Of a stretch of 64,000 nucleotides of DNA, positions 35,811-49,909 are shown piece after piece. This stretch comes from Sipunculus nudus (Eukaryota > Annelida > Sipuncula > Golfingiida > Sipunculidae), in NCBI GenBank assembly GCA_026874595.1, contig CM049310.1:51457058-51521057 (forward strand), written 5' to 3'. Positions within the stretch are counted from its first letter, which is position 1. Every line of letters begins with the position of its first letter. The position numbers were made by a program, and so were the translations under genes. The notes beneath the pieces were generated by a model. It was not told the DNA's origin, searched no databases, and saw only the letters and a program-made list of their open reading frames with translations.

Positions 35811-36327
35811 CTTGAAAATTGTGACCTGTAGTGTGTAATAGGTCAGACAGATCAACAAGGCTATTGACGAAATTAACAACAACTGACAAACAGACAGGTA
35901 TTCTGATATAAGTGACGCAAGGTCAACAAAGGTTGATCATACCATGATATGGGGAATTGAAAAACGAACAAAATGAGGTAAAAATGAGGTTGATGCGACA
36001 ATTTTTTAAAATTATGACAAATTATGAGGAAATAAGGTTTCGTGGTTTTTTTATAGCCTTGTTCTGGACCTTTTACCTATTTTGACCAAAAACAATAGGG
36101 CACCTAGAATTTTGGTTGTCCATCATCCCTGAAACTTTCAAGGTGAAATTGTGGCCAGGAGAGTAAGCCTTATAAATCACTAATACTCTGCTAGTTTCAT
36201 ATCATTTACAGAAGCAGGTATTCCATCTTTCAAATGTTTGTTAGGTTTTGAATTTCTTTTGTCGAGACTTTGATTTATGTAAATAAAATGAAAAAATTTC
36301 ACAGATCTTGGTTCCGATATGTATCTT

Positions 36328-36334
36328 CTTTCTC

Positions 36335-36380
<46 letters not shown>
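36328..36380. repeat. (CT)n microsatellite, unit 2
   Basis: Shortest of the three CT tracts, beyond the 3' end of gene 3. Confidence 0.92.
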
Positions 36381-36381
<1 letters not shown>

Positions 36382-36628
36382 GAAAGATTGTCCAGTAGAT
36401 TCATTACAGGGATATATTGGGGGAGAGGTGCAAAACGTAGTAATGGACAGGCGTGGTTAATCGATTCCCCCGCTCTGTGGATGCAAAGTTACTCCTCAAT
36501 GCCACCATGGGTGGTTATAGGACTGCCCAAATACCAGGAGAGGAGGAATTGTATATTCCACTATACTTGAGCAATTAATATAGTATCATTCACTTAATAT
36601 GAACGAGGTTAAAAATTCAAATGCGTGC

Positions 36629-36634
36629 TTTATT
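36629..36634 (-). promoter_or_regulatory. Polyadenylation signal of gene 3
   Basis: Minus-strand AATAAA, 41 bases after the stop codon, same spacing as in gene 2. Confidence 0.7.
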
Positions 36635-36674
36635 TTAAATGATACTTTGGCCCCAACCGGGCTTGCAGAAAGTC

Positions 36675-38630
36675 TCAGCGGAGGTTCTCAACTTCCTTGA
36701 AGATGTCGTCGATGTTCTCTCTTTCCATCTCCTCTCGCACTGGGTGCTTGTCCAGGATCTTGTGCACTTCTGCAAATAGAAAGTAATGTTATATAGTTCA
36801 TTGCAAAGTCCCATTTAATCGCAGTACAAAAGTCCGGAGAAATGTAAGCTACATTTATTTTGTCCCATTCATGTTTTTGACCACATGTGAAGTCAGGTGT
36901 ACCCCGGAACAGTGTCCATTTACATGGTTATGCCAAAATTTGTTCTTGAAAAGAGTTTTATACCCCATGATTAAAAATCTCCATCACTCCATGTAACTCC
37001 TGCATATGTCTAAAAAATTTCAAGGTTGATAATTCATTTATATTTGCACAAACAAATTTCTGGCCCGCATATTTTATATGTATCGATCTTCCTTGCAACC
37101 TTTTCTTGTCCCCTGACTGCTATTTCGTAAGGTTTTATACATATCCATAGAATAGAAGGAAATCTCCAGAACGAAGGGTATTCCAGACAAATGACACTGG
37201 GCGAGTTCCTGTAACCAAGATTTGTGTGCTAACTTTTGGTTTTATTCTAAAATCTATAACTACGAGAGACGGCACGTGTAATCTGTTTCATAAGTTTCAC
37301 CTCCTCAAACTACTGATACGGATTTCACACTCTTTTAAATATACGAATGAAATAATTTCCTAAGTTACATTATTAATTCAGACATGAATCAGATCCATGA
37401 TTATTCTTATGTTAATTTGGATCACAGAAACACTCATATCGTAATTAGAATGAATAGAGAATCATATTTATCTAATATATTATGTTCAAATGCATAATGT
37501 AGGAATGTATAACTTTATATTATTACTTTTGACATAGAATGATGTTACATTATGTTCAAAATGAAGGTTAGGTACATGCCTTTTCTAACTTCTAATACTT
37601 CTTGGTCGTCCATGTCGTGCAGGGCTTCCAGCAGTTGCGAGTAGTCATCCAACGATCTTTTGGCCAGACCCAAAGTTTTCTTAAGGTAATCCACAAGACT
37701 GGATACCATGGCTGATATGGACCTGTTATTAAAATTGACATTTCTATTTAAAATTAGCTTTTATCTCACCAAATATGGAAGACATTGACATAGACCTCCG
37801 TGTGAAAAACTTCGTACCAACGGTTTTACAGACATATTGACCCCCACATGTTCTTTATGTGCATTAGGCTGCGGTGGTTTACACCATTAAGCATTAATGA
37901 TGAATCAATACCGCAATCTCGTCTAAATTATTCAAAATTTATTCATTAGCGGTTACGCTGGTGTCTATTTGTTTTCTTTCTCACACTTTATAGGATTGCG
38001 CTGAAAATTCTAAACCGAACAGGATTAATTTTACATGGGCCTAAAAAAGCTGCTCCGGATGAAGAGACGAATCTACAATAATAATTATAAAAATTGTAAT
38101 ATAGATTAGTGTGAAAAACAAGTATTCTATTAGATACTGAAGACCGCTTTGTTATCATTAAAGTATAGTAAAAGAAATACGTTTGATCAGGGAGGGTTAA
38201 GATAGCGTTAAATTATATAGCCTAATGTCCTTACTGCAATTTGACTTCAAAGTCAAATGTTGTGGGCGGACGTCGAAGGAAACTGACAGTGATGCTTGCA
38301 TCAAAGTGTCCTTTCGTAGCCATACCCAGTTTTACATCAAAGTAGATTCTTCTGATGTCAACTAAACCGTCAAGACCAAGGGACGCGATCTTCTGCGAAA
38401 TCATGGTTCCGAAGCGATTGGCCAGTTTCACTCCTTCCAAGACACCATTTGCGGCGTCTAAAGATTTCCTTCAACATGCCACCAAATACACGATGTATAA
38501 CATGTCCAATTGTGTTGCGTATTCAGAAACGTATAAAAATTTGAAACTGTGCAGCTATTGCTAAATCTACGTTTCCAACATTTATATTTTCACCACTTCA
38601 GTAAAGTGATGCAAAATGTATATTCTGGAG

Positions 38631-38684
<54 letters not shown>

Positions 38685-41600
38685 GCTACATTATTTCATT
38701 GAATTAGTATAAGTTACCAAGTGAACCGAATACGGTATGCTTATATCAGCCAACTTAATTTGTTTATGATCGAAAACTGTCCTTTTTGTTTGAGATATTG
38801 CCGAAATATTTTGTCGGTCCACTTGGCTACCGGACCATTTTGTATCGGTCCAGAGATCCTTAACCAATCTGTATAGGACTGTGTCATCTTGTTGAATCAT
38901 CCGATTCAAGAAAATCTATGCATATAAATATTATATCTAAACTAGTATTACTTTTTCATTTTATTCTTAACGAATGATTTCTATTGCATTTAATATTTAA
39001 AAGGGGCAGCAACGTCTATATATGAGTAAATCTTCTACATTTTGGGATACACATTCTGAATTATAATGGAAATGCATGATTATTTAACTCAATGTTGTAA
39101 AACTATATAAATTGGGTAGTGCCATGATAATAAATTAAGATACATCTAGTTTTAATAGTGTATTAAATGCATATTTTATTTCACCAACCTGGACTTGTCC
39201 ACGACGAACTTAGCAGCAGAGAGAGCGGCATTAGCATGGTCCAAAGTTACTTTGGACTTATCCACCACCACCTGTGCTGCCTGGAGGATAGCAACTGCTG
39301 CATCGAGGAAACCTTTACTATTATCAACCACCTTTTGAGCAACAGTCAAAGCCGTATTTGCCGCATGAAGGGTAATCTTACTGGCTTCCACGATCGCCTG
39401 CAGTCCCTAGATGAGTTAATACGGAAAGTGATTTTGCATTATTATATGAATATATTGACTTTAAGACGAGCTTTGAAGAAGAATCCTCTAAGCTTCAGCC
39501 TGTTACGTTCTGCCTTGTGCTGCCAATCACTGGATACACTAGCTACAGGATGTACCGCTTGACCCCCAGTGTGCAAACGCTACGGGGGAGTACGATGAGA
39601 ATTCACCTAACGGATCGTTGGACAGTGCCGTTCGAATAAATTCTGGCACATATTCCTTGGGTAGCGTGAAGACCTCAAATACACCCTATAAAATTATCAA
39701 ATACCGGTAATCATATTGCATTTGGACCAACATAACTGCCGAAAGAACAGTATGTCCTAATGCATGGGCATTCTGCAGAGGTCCCGGCGGAGAAGATTTT
39801 TGCTAGTATATTTTATGCAGATTAATGATTAATAAAGTTTATAGTATTTACATACGTCAAGGAGGACCAACAGAATTCGCTTAGTTTTAAGGATTCTAAT
39901 TCATATTTACAAGCTTTTATTGATTAGCGATCCGGCAAACAAAAGGCTAAAACACTTACTGTATTACCATATCCACATAATATGAAGGTCTTAATAAAAT
40001 TGTTTAGATTACGTATGAACAGCTGGGTATTGACAATACCACAGACCGTGTGTGTTTGTTTGTGTGTGTTTGCGGGTGTCCATTGTTATAAAAGATTTCT
40101 CACCTTCAATCCGGCAAGGCACAATTGTCTTGCGACCCATATGGGTGCGCACTTGATTTCACCTGGAAGACGTGAAATAATAGTAATAATAATAATAATA
40201 ATAATAATAGGGTCTCGTAATCAATTTGACTCTCAAGACTAAAGAAACCCCTGATCGATAACAATTCAATTTTGTGTCATTCTCCTTGACGGCTTACTTT
40301 TCTGTTTTTGCTGGAGTAAAAAAAGATGGACTTTTTCCAATCTCTTTTATTTTCTAAAACGTCTTGTGTTAAGTATTTCATTCTATTTAATCGCACATTT
40401 CTTTTTTCATTCTGACGTTTGATAAATATCTGAGTGGTATTGCGCAATTACTGATGACTGAAACTTACCAGATTTTTCAGGGATAATAAAACGACGTACC
40501 TGCAGGTTTTATATAGTTGAGAAGGCAATGATCTTTTGGGTAGGACCATACTTTTTTGGAGCTAGACATTGTTTTTTAGGGTTATAGTTAATCATAAACT
40601 ATACCAGTCTGTTGCAAACAGTCCCGCTCTGAAGTTACTTGTACACATCCAGCCAAAAAGTATAGTTAAAGGTACTGTATGACCTTTGAGCAGGTTTACC
40701 GATGGCCGTGATTATGAAATTTGCCTTAGGCATTATACTTGCTAATCAAGGCGCTAGGCCATATATAAGGGTAAACTAAAGAATAGCAGTCATTTAGACA
40801 TAAACATGAATATCTGATAATACATTTAAGGTCGTGTTGATGATAGAAACTTCAACTGCTGGTTCTGTTTGGTCTTCTTTTTCTCAACGAAATGAGTTCG
40901 CCGCTCGGATATGGCAAAATTCCAATGAATGTGGATTCGAATTCATTAACACGCATAAACGTGAGACATAGCCCGTAATTGCTAAGGCGTTAATATATAT
41001 GAATATGATGGACGTCAAAATGGTTTTTCGAATATTCAACTAAAAGTTTTGTTCTGTACTATGACTGAGTCGGGCTCTGACTGTAACATATGTAAGAAAT
41101 GTTACTCGTGACCATGACAAGTGAAGGGCATGAGATCTATTGTTTTTCCTAGCCCTTCAAAAATATAAAACTAATACCCTCAAATAGGCTTAATTTCCTT
41201 CATGCAACAAATAGTTGCCACAGACCTTTCCTTACGGCATCAGACTTACGTCCAAACTCGTTGGGATTCCATCCTCTCCTTACACGTTTTTTAAGGAAAA
41301 ACTGCTGCGCCTGACTGTCATCCATAAAGGCATTGGCATCTCTTCCTGCAAAGTGTCGGTATACGATTATTTTTAAAGTCTATATCTGGGCATATTACTT
41401 TCCAAATCTAGTTGACGATGCATGTATTATGCTAAGAATCCGGTAACATACACACACTGTGTGAATGTCATGATAATTTAACTGAAACAAATAGTAAACG
41501 CATATATAGGCAGTGTGGGCCATAAAATGATCCTCTAATTTTCAACCCAACATACAAGCGGGCCAAATAATAAAGGCCCATCTCATCGTTGCACAAGTTA

Positions 41601-44600
41601 ACATTTATACACGAATCAAGCAAAATATAGCAAAACAAGAAAAATAAGTACACAAGTAATACTAGATATAACCTGACACGAAGAATGACGGACATAAAAA
41701 TATCGCGATAAATAGAAAGTAGATGGGTGGGTCACCGGGGGGGACGGCTCTTCCTGAATAGCTACGGGTTGCTAGGTCTGCACGATTTCAGTTCTAAGCC
41801 TTAACATTAATATAGTTCTTTAATTTACATATAAAATTTCATATCATCAGAACTTCAGAAAGACTATGGATTTTCCCAGTTTCGGACTGTTTCATATGGG
41901 TTAGCAAGTTTTAATGTAGCAACGTGCCATTAAATGAGATTTGTGATTTGTACTTACTTCGTCGGCAGGTAGGACAGTTACTCTCCTTCCTTTTGAGTGT
42001 GTTCACTGCTGAATCAAATTTGGATTTCGCAGCGTTCACAGCGTTCTTCTTCGATTCAAGTACGCGTATTGCATCGTCAAATTTTGTCTTCTCACTGTTT
42101 ACTTTGCTTTTGGCGGATTCAAGTGAATAGATAGCTTGATCAAATTGAGATTTAGCTCCGTTTACTTTTGTCTGGGCATCTGTGAGTTTATTCACTGCCG
42201 AGTCAAATGCTTTATTTGCTGACATCACCTTTGCCTGCGCATCACCTATTGCTGCATCAGCTGCTTTTCTATAATTATCAAGTGATTCCTTTACCTTAGT
42301 GTGGAGCTCCTGGAACAACTGCTGACGGAATTCTCCCGTGACTTGGAACTCTGCCTTCTTCAGATCTGCATATTGCGCCCGCATATCTAATGCGGCATCA
42401 AAGAGGCCAAGGAATTTGCCCTCCATTTTAAAGTGAGCACCTTTTGTGTCAATGGTGAGATTGCCGTATCTAGACATGCCGAGGACCTGAAGGTCACCCT
42501 CAACCATGATAGCAGCTTGCTTGGCCTTCCAACGGAGATCTACATATACACGTGGTCCAAGTCCACGTGAACCAGAAAGCTGAATCAATCCATTCCCGAT
42601 GTTAAAGGGTGACACACGAACATCAACAAAAATACCGTTAGTATCTAGAGCAATATCAGCATCTAATCTGAAAAACAAAATTTCCAACGTTCCCTTTAGG
42701 AACAGGCCTTGAGGGATTGAGACTCCATTCGGTAAAGTCCTCCGGACAAATGAGTAGGATGCGTTTACACCGTTAGGAAATCCCATATCTGAAATCTCTT
42801 TTGGTATAGAAACAGAAGCAGCAAATGCCTTTAACATACCACTGATCGTCAGTGTGTTTATATTCCCTAAGAAGTAGTTTTTTATTGGGTTAACTCGGTC
42901 AATACCAAAGTACGCCTTAGCTTCTATGGGAGTAGCATCTGGGTTGTCTAATAAACCAATGCGCACGTTTGCACCCATTTCCAATGCTGTCACACCCAAA
43001 GGATCAGGAAGTACGGCAATGCTAAAATGCATATCGCCAACACTAAGTATAGGGAAACCAAAAGGTTTTTCCCACATTCCCTGTGAATACATCGTCAACT
43101 GTATGCCACTCTGAGAGAAACCAAATGACCCAGTGAAAGTAAGAGGTGGATTGTTCAAGACAAGAGTCCCTTTAAGAGACACTGCGTTGCTTGAAGGACC
43201 AAGTTCAACTGCAAACCCAACATCCTCAATAGCAGCACCTGCGATCAGATTGATACGGCTAGGGATAGTGGCAGAGAGTTTGATGCTATTAGGCTGAAGT
43301 TTTCCCCCAAGGACAAATGTCGCATTTTCTCCTAAGATTCTTTTGCTTATTCTGCATAAATTGTCACAGGGATCGGGGAATGCAAAAACTCCTGCAAACT
43401 CAATACCTTTTGTTATTTTAATCTCTTTCAGGCCATCAGATGTAAAATGCATGTGCTCCGCACTTTTTGGGACTGATCCTGATGACATGATTAAAGAGGG
43501 TTTAATGTTATCTAAGATGTGTATTCCTGGGATTTTGCCCAGGTCAACTTTTCCAGCCGTCATTTTCTTGACAATATCAATGATACTCACTTCTCCCATG
43601 ACAAGCCCAGCTGCAACAACATTTGTGCCACCGACGTTACCCATTACAAGCTCAACTCTATTGGCTGTCCACCCACCTATTTGTGCTGAACCTGCCAGGT
43701 TAAGAACTTTATCAGTTCCCAAATAAATTTTCATGTATGGATTTCTAACTGAAAAAGTGGACATTCCAATACTTTTTATGACAGACTCAAGAGGACCTGA
43801 AGGAAGAAATGAGAGAGCAAACTTTTCAATCAGTTTCCCGACCGGTATGTTGAATTTGGGACTTGCCTCGGCTATGAATGCCTTCTCACCAACTGGTTTA
43901 GATATTGTCAAGGGGATGCTCATGTCGCCTATATTCCAAACTGATGACATGTCAACTCCGAAATCGGTGCCTGCCCCTGATACCGTAACACGGAAGGTCA
44001 TTTCGACAGATGACAGTACTATAGCATTAGGGATAATGGTTATTGGGCCTGGGGATCTTACAGGGATGGAGACAGATTTATTTTGGGCATTCAACAATAT
44101 GTCTACGATTTCCCAGTTAAAGATGGCATCTAGATCCAAGCCACTTGGAAGATTCATGTTTGCGAGATGTTGTTTAAATTTAGAGAATACATCATTCAGC
44201 TTCAAACCGCCTCCTTGTTGGAGTTTGAAGGTTAAATGTTTAGGATTGACCAGGCGGATACTGACCGTGTGTGTTTCTCCTGCAGCACTTGCGTCAAATT
44301 GGATAGTTGTCCCATTTACAATCTCTCCCATTCCATCAAGGGTTGCGTCAGGATAATCAAGGGCAGGCGTCAAAAGGTTCTTATTTGCATACCTGAAGCA
44401 GAATCCACTAAGAGACATAGTGTCAAATAAAGGGACCACTGAGATATCAACATCGGTGATTTCTTGAACCACTTCAGGCAACGACAGGGTTTTCGAGCTG
44501 ACACCTGCAACATCAAAGTAGGTCACCCAACCTTGCGTCGTTTTCTTTTTGGTAAGTGTAATAAAAACCTGTGGATCACCGAGCTTTGTTGATGGGACAG

Positions 44601-46227
44601 CAAAACTAAAGCGGATTACCTTGGAGGTGTTTGAGAATTCGCCCACCATATTGACATTAGAAAGCTGGACATTGCCAATCTTTAGAGCCTGCAGGGCTGA
44701 GGAAAGTTGACTGCCACCTAAGAATGGGCTATTAGCAAGCTGTGCGATAGAGGCACTGCTGGCAACTAGGGCCCCATTTAAAACGAAAACCTTGGTTTGG
44801 TCGATTGATGCGGTGAATGAATATTTGTTTGGGCCAAATGTTACTACACCTGAAGATATCAAGATGTAGGACTTGTCGGCTCCGTTATATGTTATAACTA
44901 GAGTAGTGCCTGGGTCTACCTGGAGGGCTTCATCGACGAGAGCGTACTTGTTGTCATTCTGCATGGACATAGTTACCTCTTTATCGCATACATCCAAGTC
45001 CACTCCAGTTATATGCGTGTTGCTTGGTATTACCTCTTTGGCCAATAGACTCAATGGACTGTCTGCTCCAAAGGCTTTTGCTACAGCCACTTGAGGTGTG
45101 AAGCATTTCGGAGGTTTTTGGGCAAAGTTGTAGTCGCAGTCATTCGTGGAGTTCACGACGATGGAACATTTGTCTGTTATTTTGTACTCGCCAAGCAGGA
45201 GCTCCTTAAGATCACTTGTTAAGGTCGAAAAAATATCTTCAACTGTAGGGAGATTCAGAACTGAAAGATAAATTATAAATAATTTTACATAAGATTGTAG
45301 ATATATCATCTTACAATAGGGGTTGGATTTGGTATTAATATCCAATGACAAGGAATTACTTTGTAGCTGCATTTTTAACAAATGAATGAAGTAATAATAT
45401 ATAATAAAAAAAAGTGCTGACATAGTCATTTCTTAATTTAACAGTTTTGAAAGTACATAATAGAAATAAACGTTGGTAATATTTGGGTATTGAATGTACA
45501 TATAAAACAGTTGAAATAATCTCTGCATCGTGGTACATCAAGCATTTTCCCCGAAACTGAATTACTTTTTACACACTGTTTTATGTGTTATTATATTGTT
45601 ACATATATTGATGTTACATCGATATTTCTCAGCAATAAAGTCTTCAGAAGATTCTATTTTAAAAATCAGGAGGTTGAATAATATGCTCAAATCCTTTGGA
45701 TCTACATTTAAAAGTAATGTCCAATTGATGAAAATTTAAAAAATAAATTTCAGTCACCTGCAATTCAGATTTAAATTCCATGTACGAAATGCAGTAATAA
45801 TTTTGAAATTTACACACCAATTAAAATTAAGGGTAACCTGAGCTTTAGAATTATAACCTAGACATCAGGAATTTCAAATATAGTTTTTATCTTTCTTAAA
45901 TAAACCGATTTTGATACCAGTTGTTTCCAAGCCCAACCGTTATGAGAATATCAAAAGTTTTCAGAAGAGAATCTTATGAGTTATTAAGGAAAAACTGAAA
46001 CAATGTTTAAACACTTGTTGGCTAGTTTTGACCTTAATATAAATTGTAAAAACATAAATATTTCAATATCGAAATAAAATTTAGCCTAAATAATAGTAGA
46101 ATGCAACATACATAGGTATCAAAGATAATAAGAAGTGTCAAGATTTGCACTCACATTCCTTGACGGTGGCAGTATTTTGTCCACGTGTCAATTCGATGAC
46201 CAGGAGGATCAACACTTGCGCCCTCAT
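36675..46227 (-). CDS. Gene 3: complete secreted beta-rich/coiled-coil protein, about 1,403 aa
   Basis: Eight exons at 46155-46227, 41958-45260, 41250-41345, 40104-40162, 39189-39397, 38235-38468, 37580-37722 and 36675-36769 (TGA included), all with the splice sites and phases of gene 2. Start ATG is at 46225-46227 and the leader is identical to that of gene 2. Among the few protein differences from gene 2 are an SYIL for SYTL change, LDYP for FDYP, and PIKNYF for PINNYF. Intron and exon variants alternate between gene 1-like and gene 2-like forms, so the copy is a mosaic. Function unknown, as for gene 2. The polyadenylation signal is at 36629-36634. Confidence 0.85.
38632..38681. repeat. (TA)n microsatellite in intron 5 of gene 3
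   Basis: Same position as in gene 2, slightly longer. Confidence 0.92.
40176..40209. repeat. (AAT)n microsatellite, unit 3
   Basis: Same position relative to gene 3 exon 4 as in the other units, with the length seen in unit 1. Confidence 0.9.
41958..45260 (-). CDS. Gene 3 exon 2, 3.3-kb beta-rich exon with helical repeats
   Basis: 3,303 nt, open, bounded by CTTTCAG and GTAAGT, almost identical to gene 2. The third 21-residue repeat reads DAIRVLESKK as in gene 2, but the intron sequence just past the donor matches genes 1 and 4. This is a clear variant switch within about 120 bases. Confidence 0.95.
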
Positions 46228-46570
46228 CGGGAAACTTCAATAAATTGTGCATCAATAAATATTTTCCCATTTCTCTCTTCAAAAAATATAAGCGTTTGTC
46301 GTCTCCCTTAAGCAATTTAAGCTGCGAATATACCTTACATTTATTAATATATATCATCAAGGAAATATTCAGATTTCCAGACCGAACTGACTTATAATAT
46401 GTCTTAATCCCTCGTTCCACACAATTTTGAGTGTTTTCTATACCAACTTTCTTCTTTTTGTTTAGTATATTTTAATATTGTAAGAGAAGACCTAAAAGTA
46501 ATCGGTCTTAATGAGAATCTATGACAGTTGTATTTTATAAAACTTTGTATTAATGGGTTACAGAGATGGA

Positions 46571-46585
46571 CCCCCCCCCCCCCCC
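46571..46585. repeat. Poly-C tract (15 C), unit 3
   Basis: Same position upstream of gene 3 exon 1, one base shorter than in units 1 and 2. Confidence 0.9.
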
Positions 46586-48722
46586 AGTAGTCTAAGTTAA
46601 AAACCTATAATAATAAAATATATACTGTAGTTGGCTTTATATTTACGGGGCTCAATTTTCGTGCTCAAGCAATTTTTCATAGTTTCACGGGGTTCATTTT
46701 CGCGTTTGGGGTATATATTGATACAGTTAATGTAGTTTAAAAACACCAAAATAGGTATGGATTCTTTATTATACAAAGTTACATATCAATTTAAATAGGG
46801 TCCCCAGCTCTACCTTGATCATACCTTGTTCGGATTAAGTAACAGAAACATAGTTCCATGGTAATAACAAGTTGGTTACGGAAGCGGCAATATCCCTGAA
46901 GCGGTCGCACACGGAAATATGTTACACTTTCAATATGTTTGATATCTACTCTATACTTTTCTATATCAAAAGATATAGTTAACAATTAAAAAATATAATT
47001 ATGATGAAACATCGCCGATAAACGTTAAAACTCTTTTAATTCAATGCTAACATATACTTCCTTCTAGATTGACAAACATTTTTGGGGGGGTGCGGGCCCC
47101 AGCGATACAGTGATTTGCATGATGCGTACCGTGAAATGATTTCATATAACGACATTTTTCAACATACATGTATTTGAAACAAGCATTAAACTGACTTATT
47201 GCAGTAAAATAAGGTTTCTACTTCAGTTTTATATATAAATGGGTTGAGTTCAGTGAAAGGCTGAAATCTAAAGCCGCTGCCGTGTCCAGAGACAGTCCTC
47301 GAACCGATCATCGTGAAACTTTCGAGCAGGCTTGATGGACCATATGATCAAAGGATGAGTCCCACTTGGTAGTGTATTTGAATTTCTACTCGACCAAAAA
47401 ATAGTGTCACAGAAAAAAAGAAGTGGCCGAATGCTGTCAAAATAACTATTCATTATCCATTTACATTCCATTTTTACATCTTCGGTAACCGAAACTTTAA
47501 GATCAAGCTTAAACCGAAAAGCATTATTCAACAAGAAAAAAAGCTTGTTATGTGGTGCACAACTGTAATTGTGCACACGATCTACCCCTATCCGTGCGAC
47601 ATTCATAAAGCTCTTTTTGTTAAGTTACTTGCACACTTATATGTAAGTCTTGAGAAAAAATATTATAAAAAAATTTAAATAAAACTTCCATTCCTGCCAA
47701 CAAAAAGGAAGCACCTTGCTGAGGAATTTTAAAACATTTCTTATGTTGGAAAAAATAACCCATCTGCATATACTGTCATTGTATCTTTATATTTAACATG
47801 ATAATGAAATAATAATATATTCCATGTGTTGCATATACCGATACAAAAGAAAATATATTTTTTTTTGTAAATTAATAAAATGAAAAATATCGCGGTACGT
47901 ATTGTAGTTCGCGCGAATGCACATATATGGCAATATATTGCAATTGGAAAAATTTTGGCGATAACTAGCCCTTAAAGTAATGCACACTATTGGTAGATTC
48001 AACATACCACGTGCTGTTAACAAATCAACTTAACTGTTGTTTCATGTAACGCATGAAAAAAGTCTATAAGATAGTATCGTCACAAATTAGATTTTAACAA
48101 ACCAGTGTATTCCATAATTGTATATGTCACGATTTTATGATGAATATGCGTTTAGCGAAAATTAAAGCATTTTTCGATATAAAAAAGGATGTTATGCATT
48201 TATAATCTGTGCACTTTGTCGTTCTGATATTACCGCTATTTTTTTACTGAATTTTCCATTCCCTCCAAGAATTAAGATGCTCTCACACAGAAACGTTCAT
48301 ACTTTAGAAGCCGACAAATATTTGTATAGAATCCGTTAAATACTCGAAGGACAAGTGTCTTTCCTATTAAATTTGCTGTAAAAGCTGCTGGTTTTGGCCA
48401 GATGCTCATCTCCTCTGAACACGGTTCCGTCTAACATTTCCTGTCTTTGCTAAGTAATTTTTACACCAAACAGTACATCTAATTTACATAACCAGAGCGA
48501 TATATTATGTTTCATATCACTTTAGAGGTGTTGAGAGGTGTTCCTTTAATATTGCCGATGAATATACTGTAAATATGCTGTATGTTTTCAAATGTGCTTC
48601 TTTATTTTTTGTTTTTTTTTTCTTGTGAGACACTGTAACGCAGTATATCAATATGATGTATAAATTATATATATAAATTAACTAATTAAAGAAATAACCT
48701 GACATTAAAAAAACTGACTTAC

Positions 48723-49381
48723 CGGTTCATTGCTGTTGGCTTCATCATTATCAGATCAGTCATGTAGGTGCATATCGGACCATTCTCTGCTGTGGTTAGC
48801 CGATTTACGTTGGCTTGATATACTCTACCAACACACGGGACCGCTATAACTATATTGATGAGCCCAGTATTACTACGAGAAAGGACGGACCCTCTTGAAA
48901 AGGTCTTCAAACGATGACAGCGGATGTTGCCATCCCAGTTGATATTATCTGCCAGGTCTTTGGAGTTATGAAGAATGACCTTTCAATTTTCACAGTGGGA
49001 ACGATTATTAAAGATACAACGATATCATTACATATGTGCGGGGTCTGGTGTTACAGTTCTGAATCAAACGTACCTTTTGCCTGTCGTATGCGCACGAACA
49101 ATTGTAACGTTGAAGTCACAGCTGCACCTATTTAACTTTTGTATTACGTTGCATGTAATGCCAGGGTTTAATAGCATCCCTGATAAACGTACATCCATCA
49201 GTGCTAAAGTCAATGGAAAAGCTTTTCATATCAGTTCTTAGCAATTAATGACTGTTATCAGAGAGTTCATCAGCCTGTTGAAGACCTACGGGCCTGTGTC
49301 ACGTGACCTACACAGCTTGTCCGGTTGACGACAAGTGGAAACTCATAACTGGCAATACGTGGGGAAAGGAATACCTCGAAC
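48723..49381 (-). other. Unrecognised exon cluster ('gene B'), unit 3
   Basis: Blocks at 49290-49381, 49074-49203 and 48723-48979, same lengths and splice sites as in unit 2. The third block has small differences (L-to-I near LLMMKP, VHKAN to VYQAN). The 10 bp lost in unit 1 are present. Confidence 0.45.
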
Positions 49382-49592
49382 CTATGGTACCATGTCGCTG
49401 TTTTGCTTTTGTAATTTTGTAATTTCAATGTAAGCAAGTTTTAATTAAATAATATATATCTCTTATTTTTTAGGTAATACATAGAAACATATTAATTATT
49501 TTGAACCTTTTTTTTTAATATTTTTTTTTGTTGGAGGTAACCGCCACTTTTTTTTTTAATGCTAGCTTAACTAGGTATATGTACATCTGCAG

Positions 49593-49909
49593 ATTTCCAT
49601 TCCGGTTTTGGACTACGTGACAGGGCATCACACGCTTCCTCTCATTTTATATCCTGGCGTTAACCAGGCCCGGTGACTTCTGCACCTGCGGGCCCTGGGC
49701 TGGTAATCATACCACCGAGGACCCCTGAAAGGCGCACTCGTTTGTGAGTGAAACACGGCCGTTGGGCACGACCTTCCCATTAAGCCTGCAGAGCGCTCAC
49801 CCTGGGTGGGGGCCGACCGTGAAAAACCTCACCGCCTCGGCTGAGATTCGAACTCACGATCTCACGGCTTTGAGTCCTGCGCTCTACCCCTGAGCCACAG
49901 AAGCCGGTT
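49593..49909 (-). mobile_element. tRNA-derived SINE, unit 3
   Basis: Same element and site as in units 1 and 2; A and B boxes intact. Confidence 0.75.

Larger units (their letters stand above)
19170..38800. repeat. Tandem unit 2
   Basis: The same landmark recurs at 19170. This unit holds the first five exons of gene 2, a spacer, and the last three exons of gene 3. It is the longest unit (about 19.6 kb) and has the least damaged LINE fragment. Confidence 0.95.
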
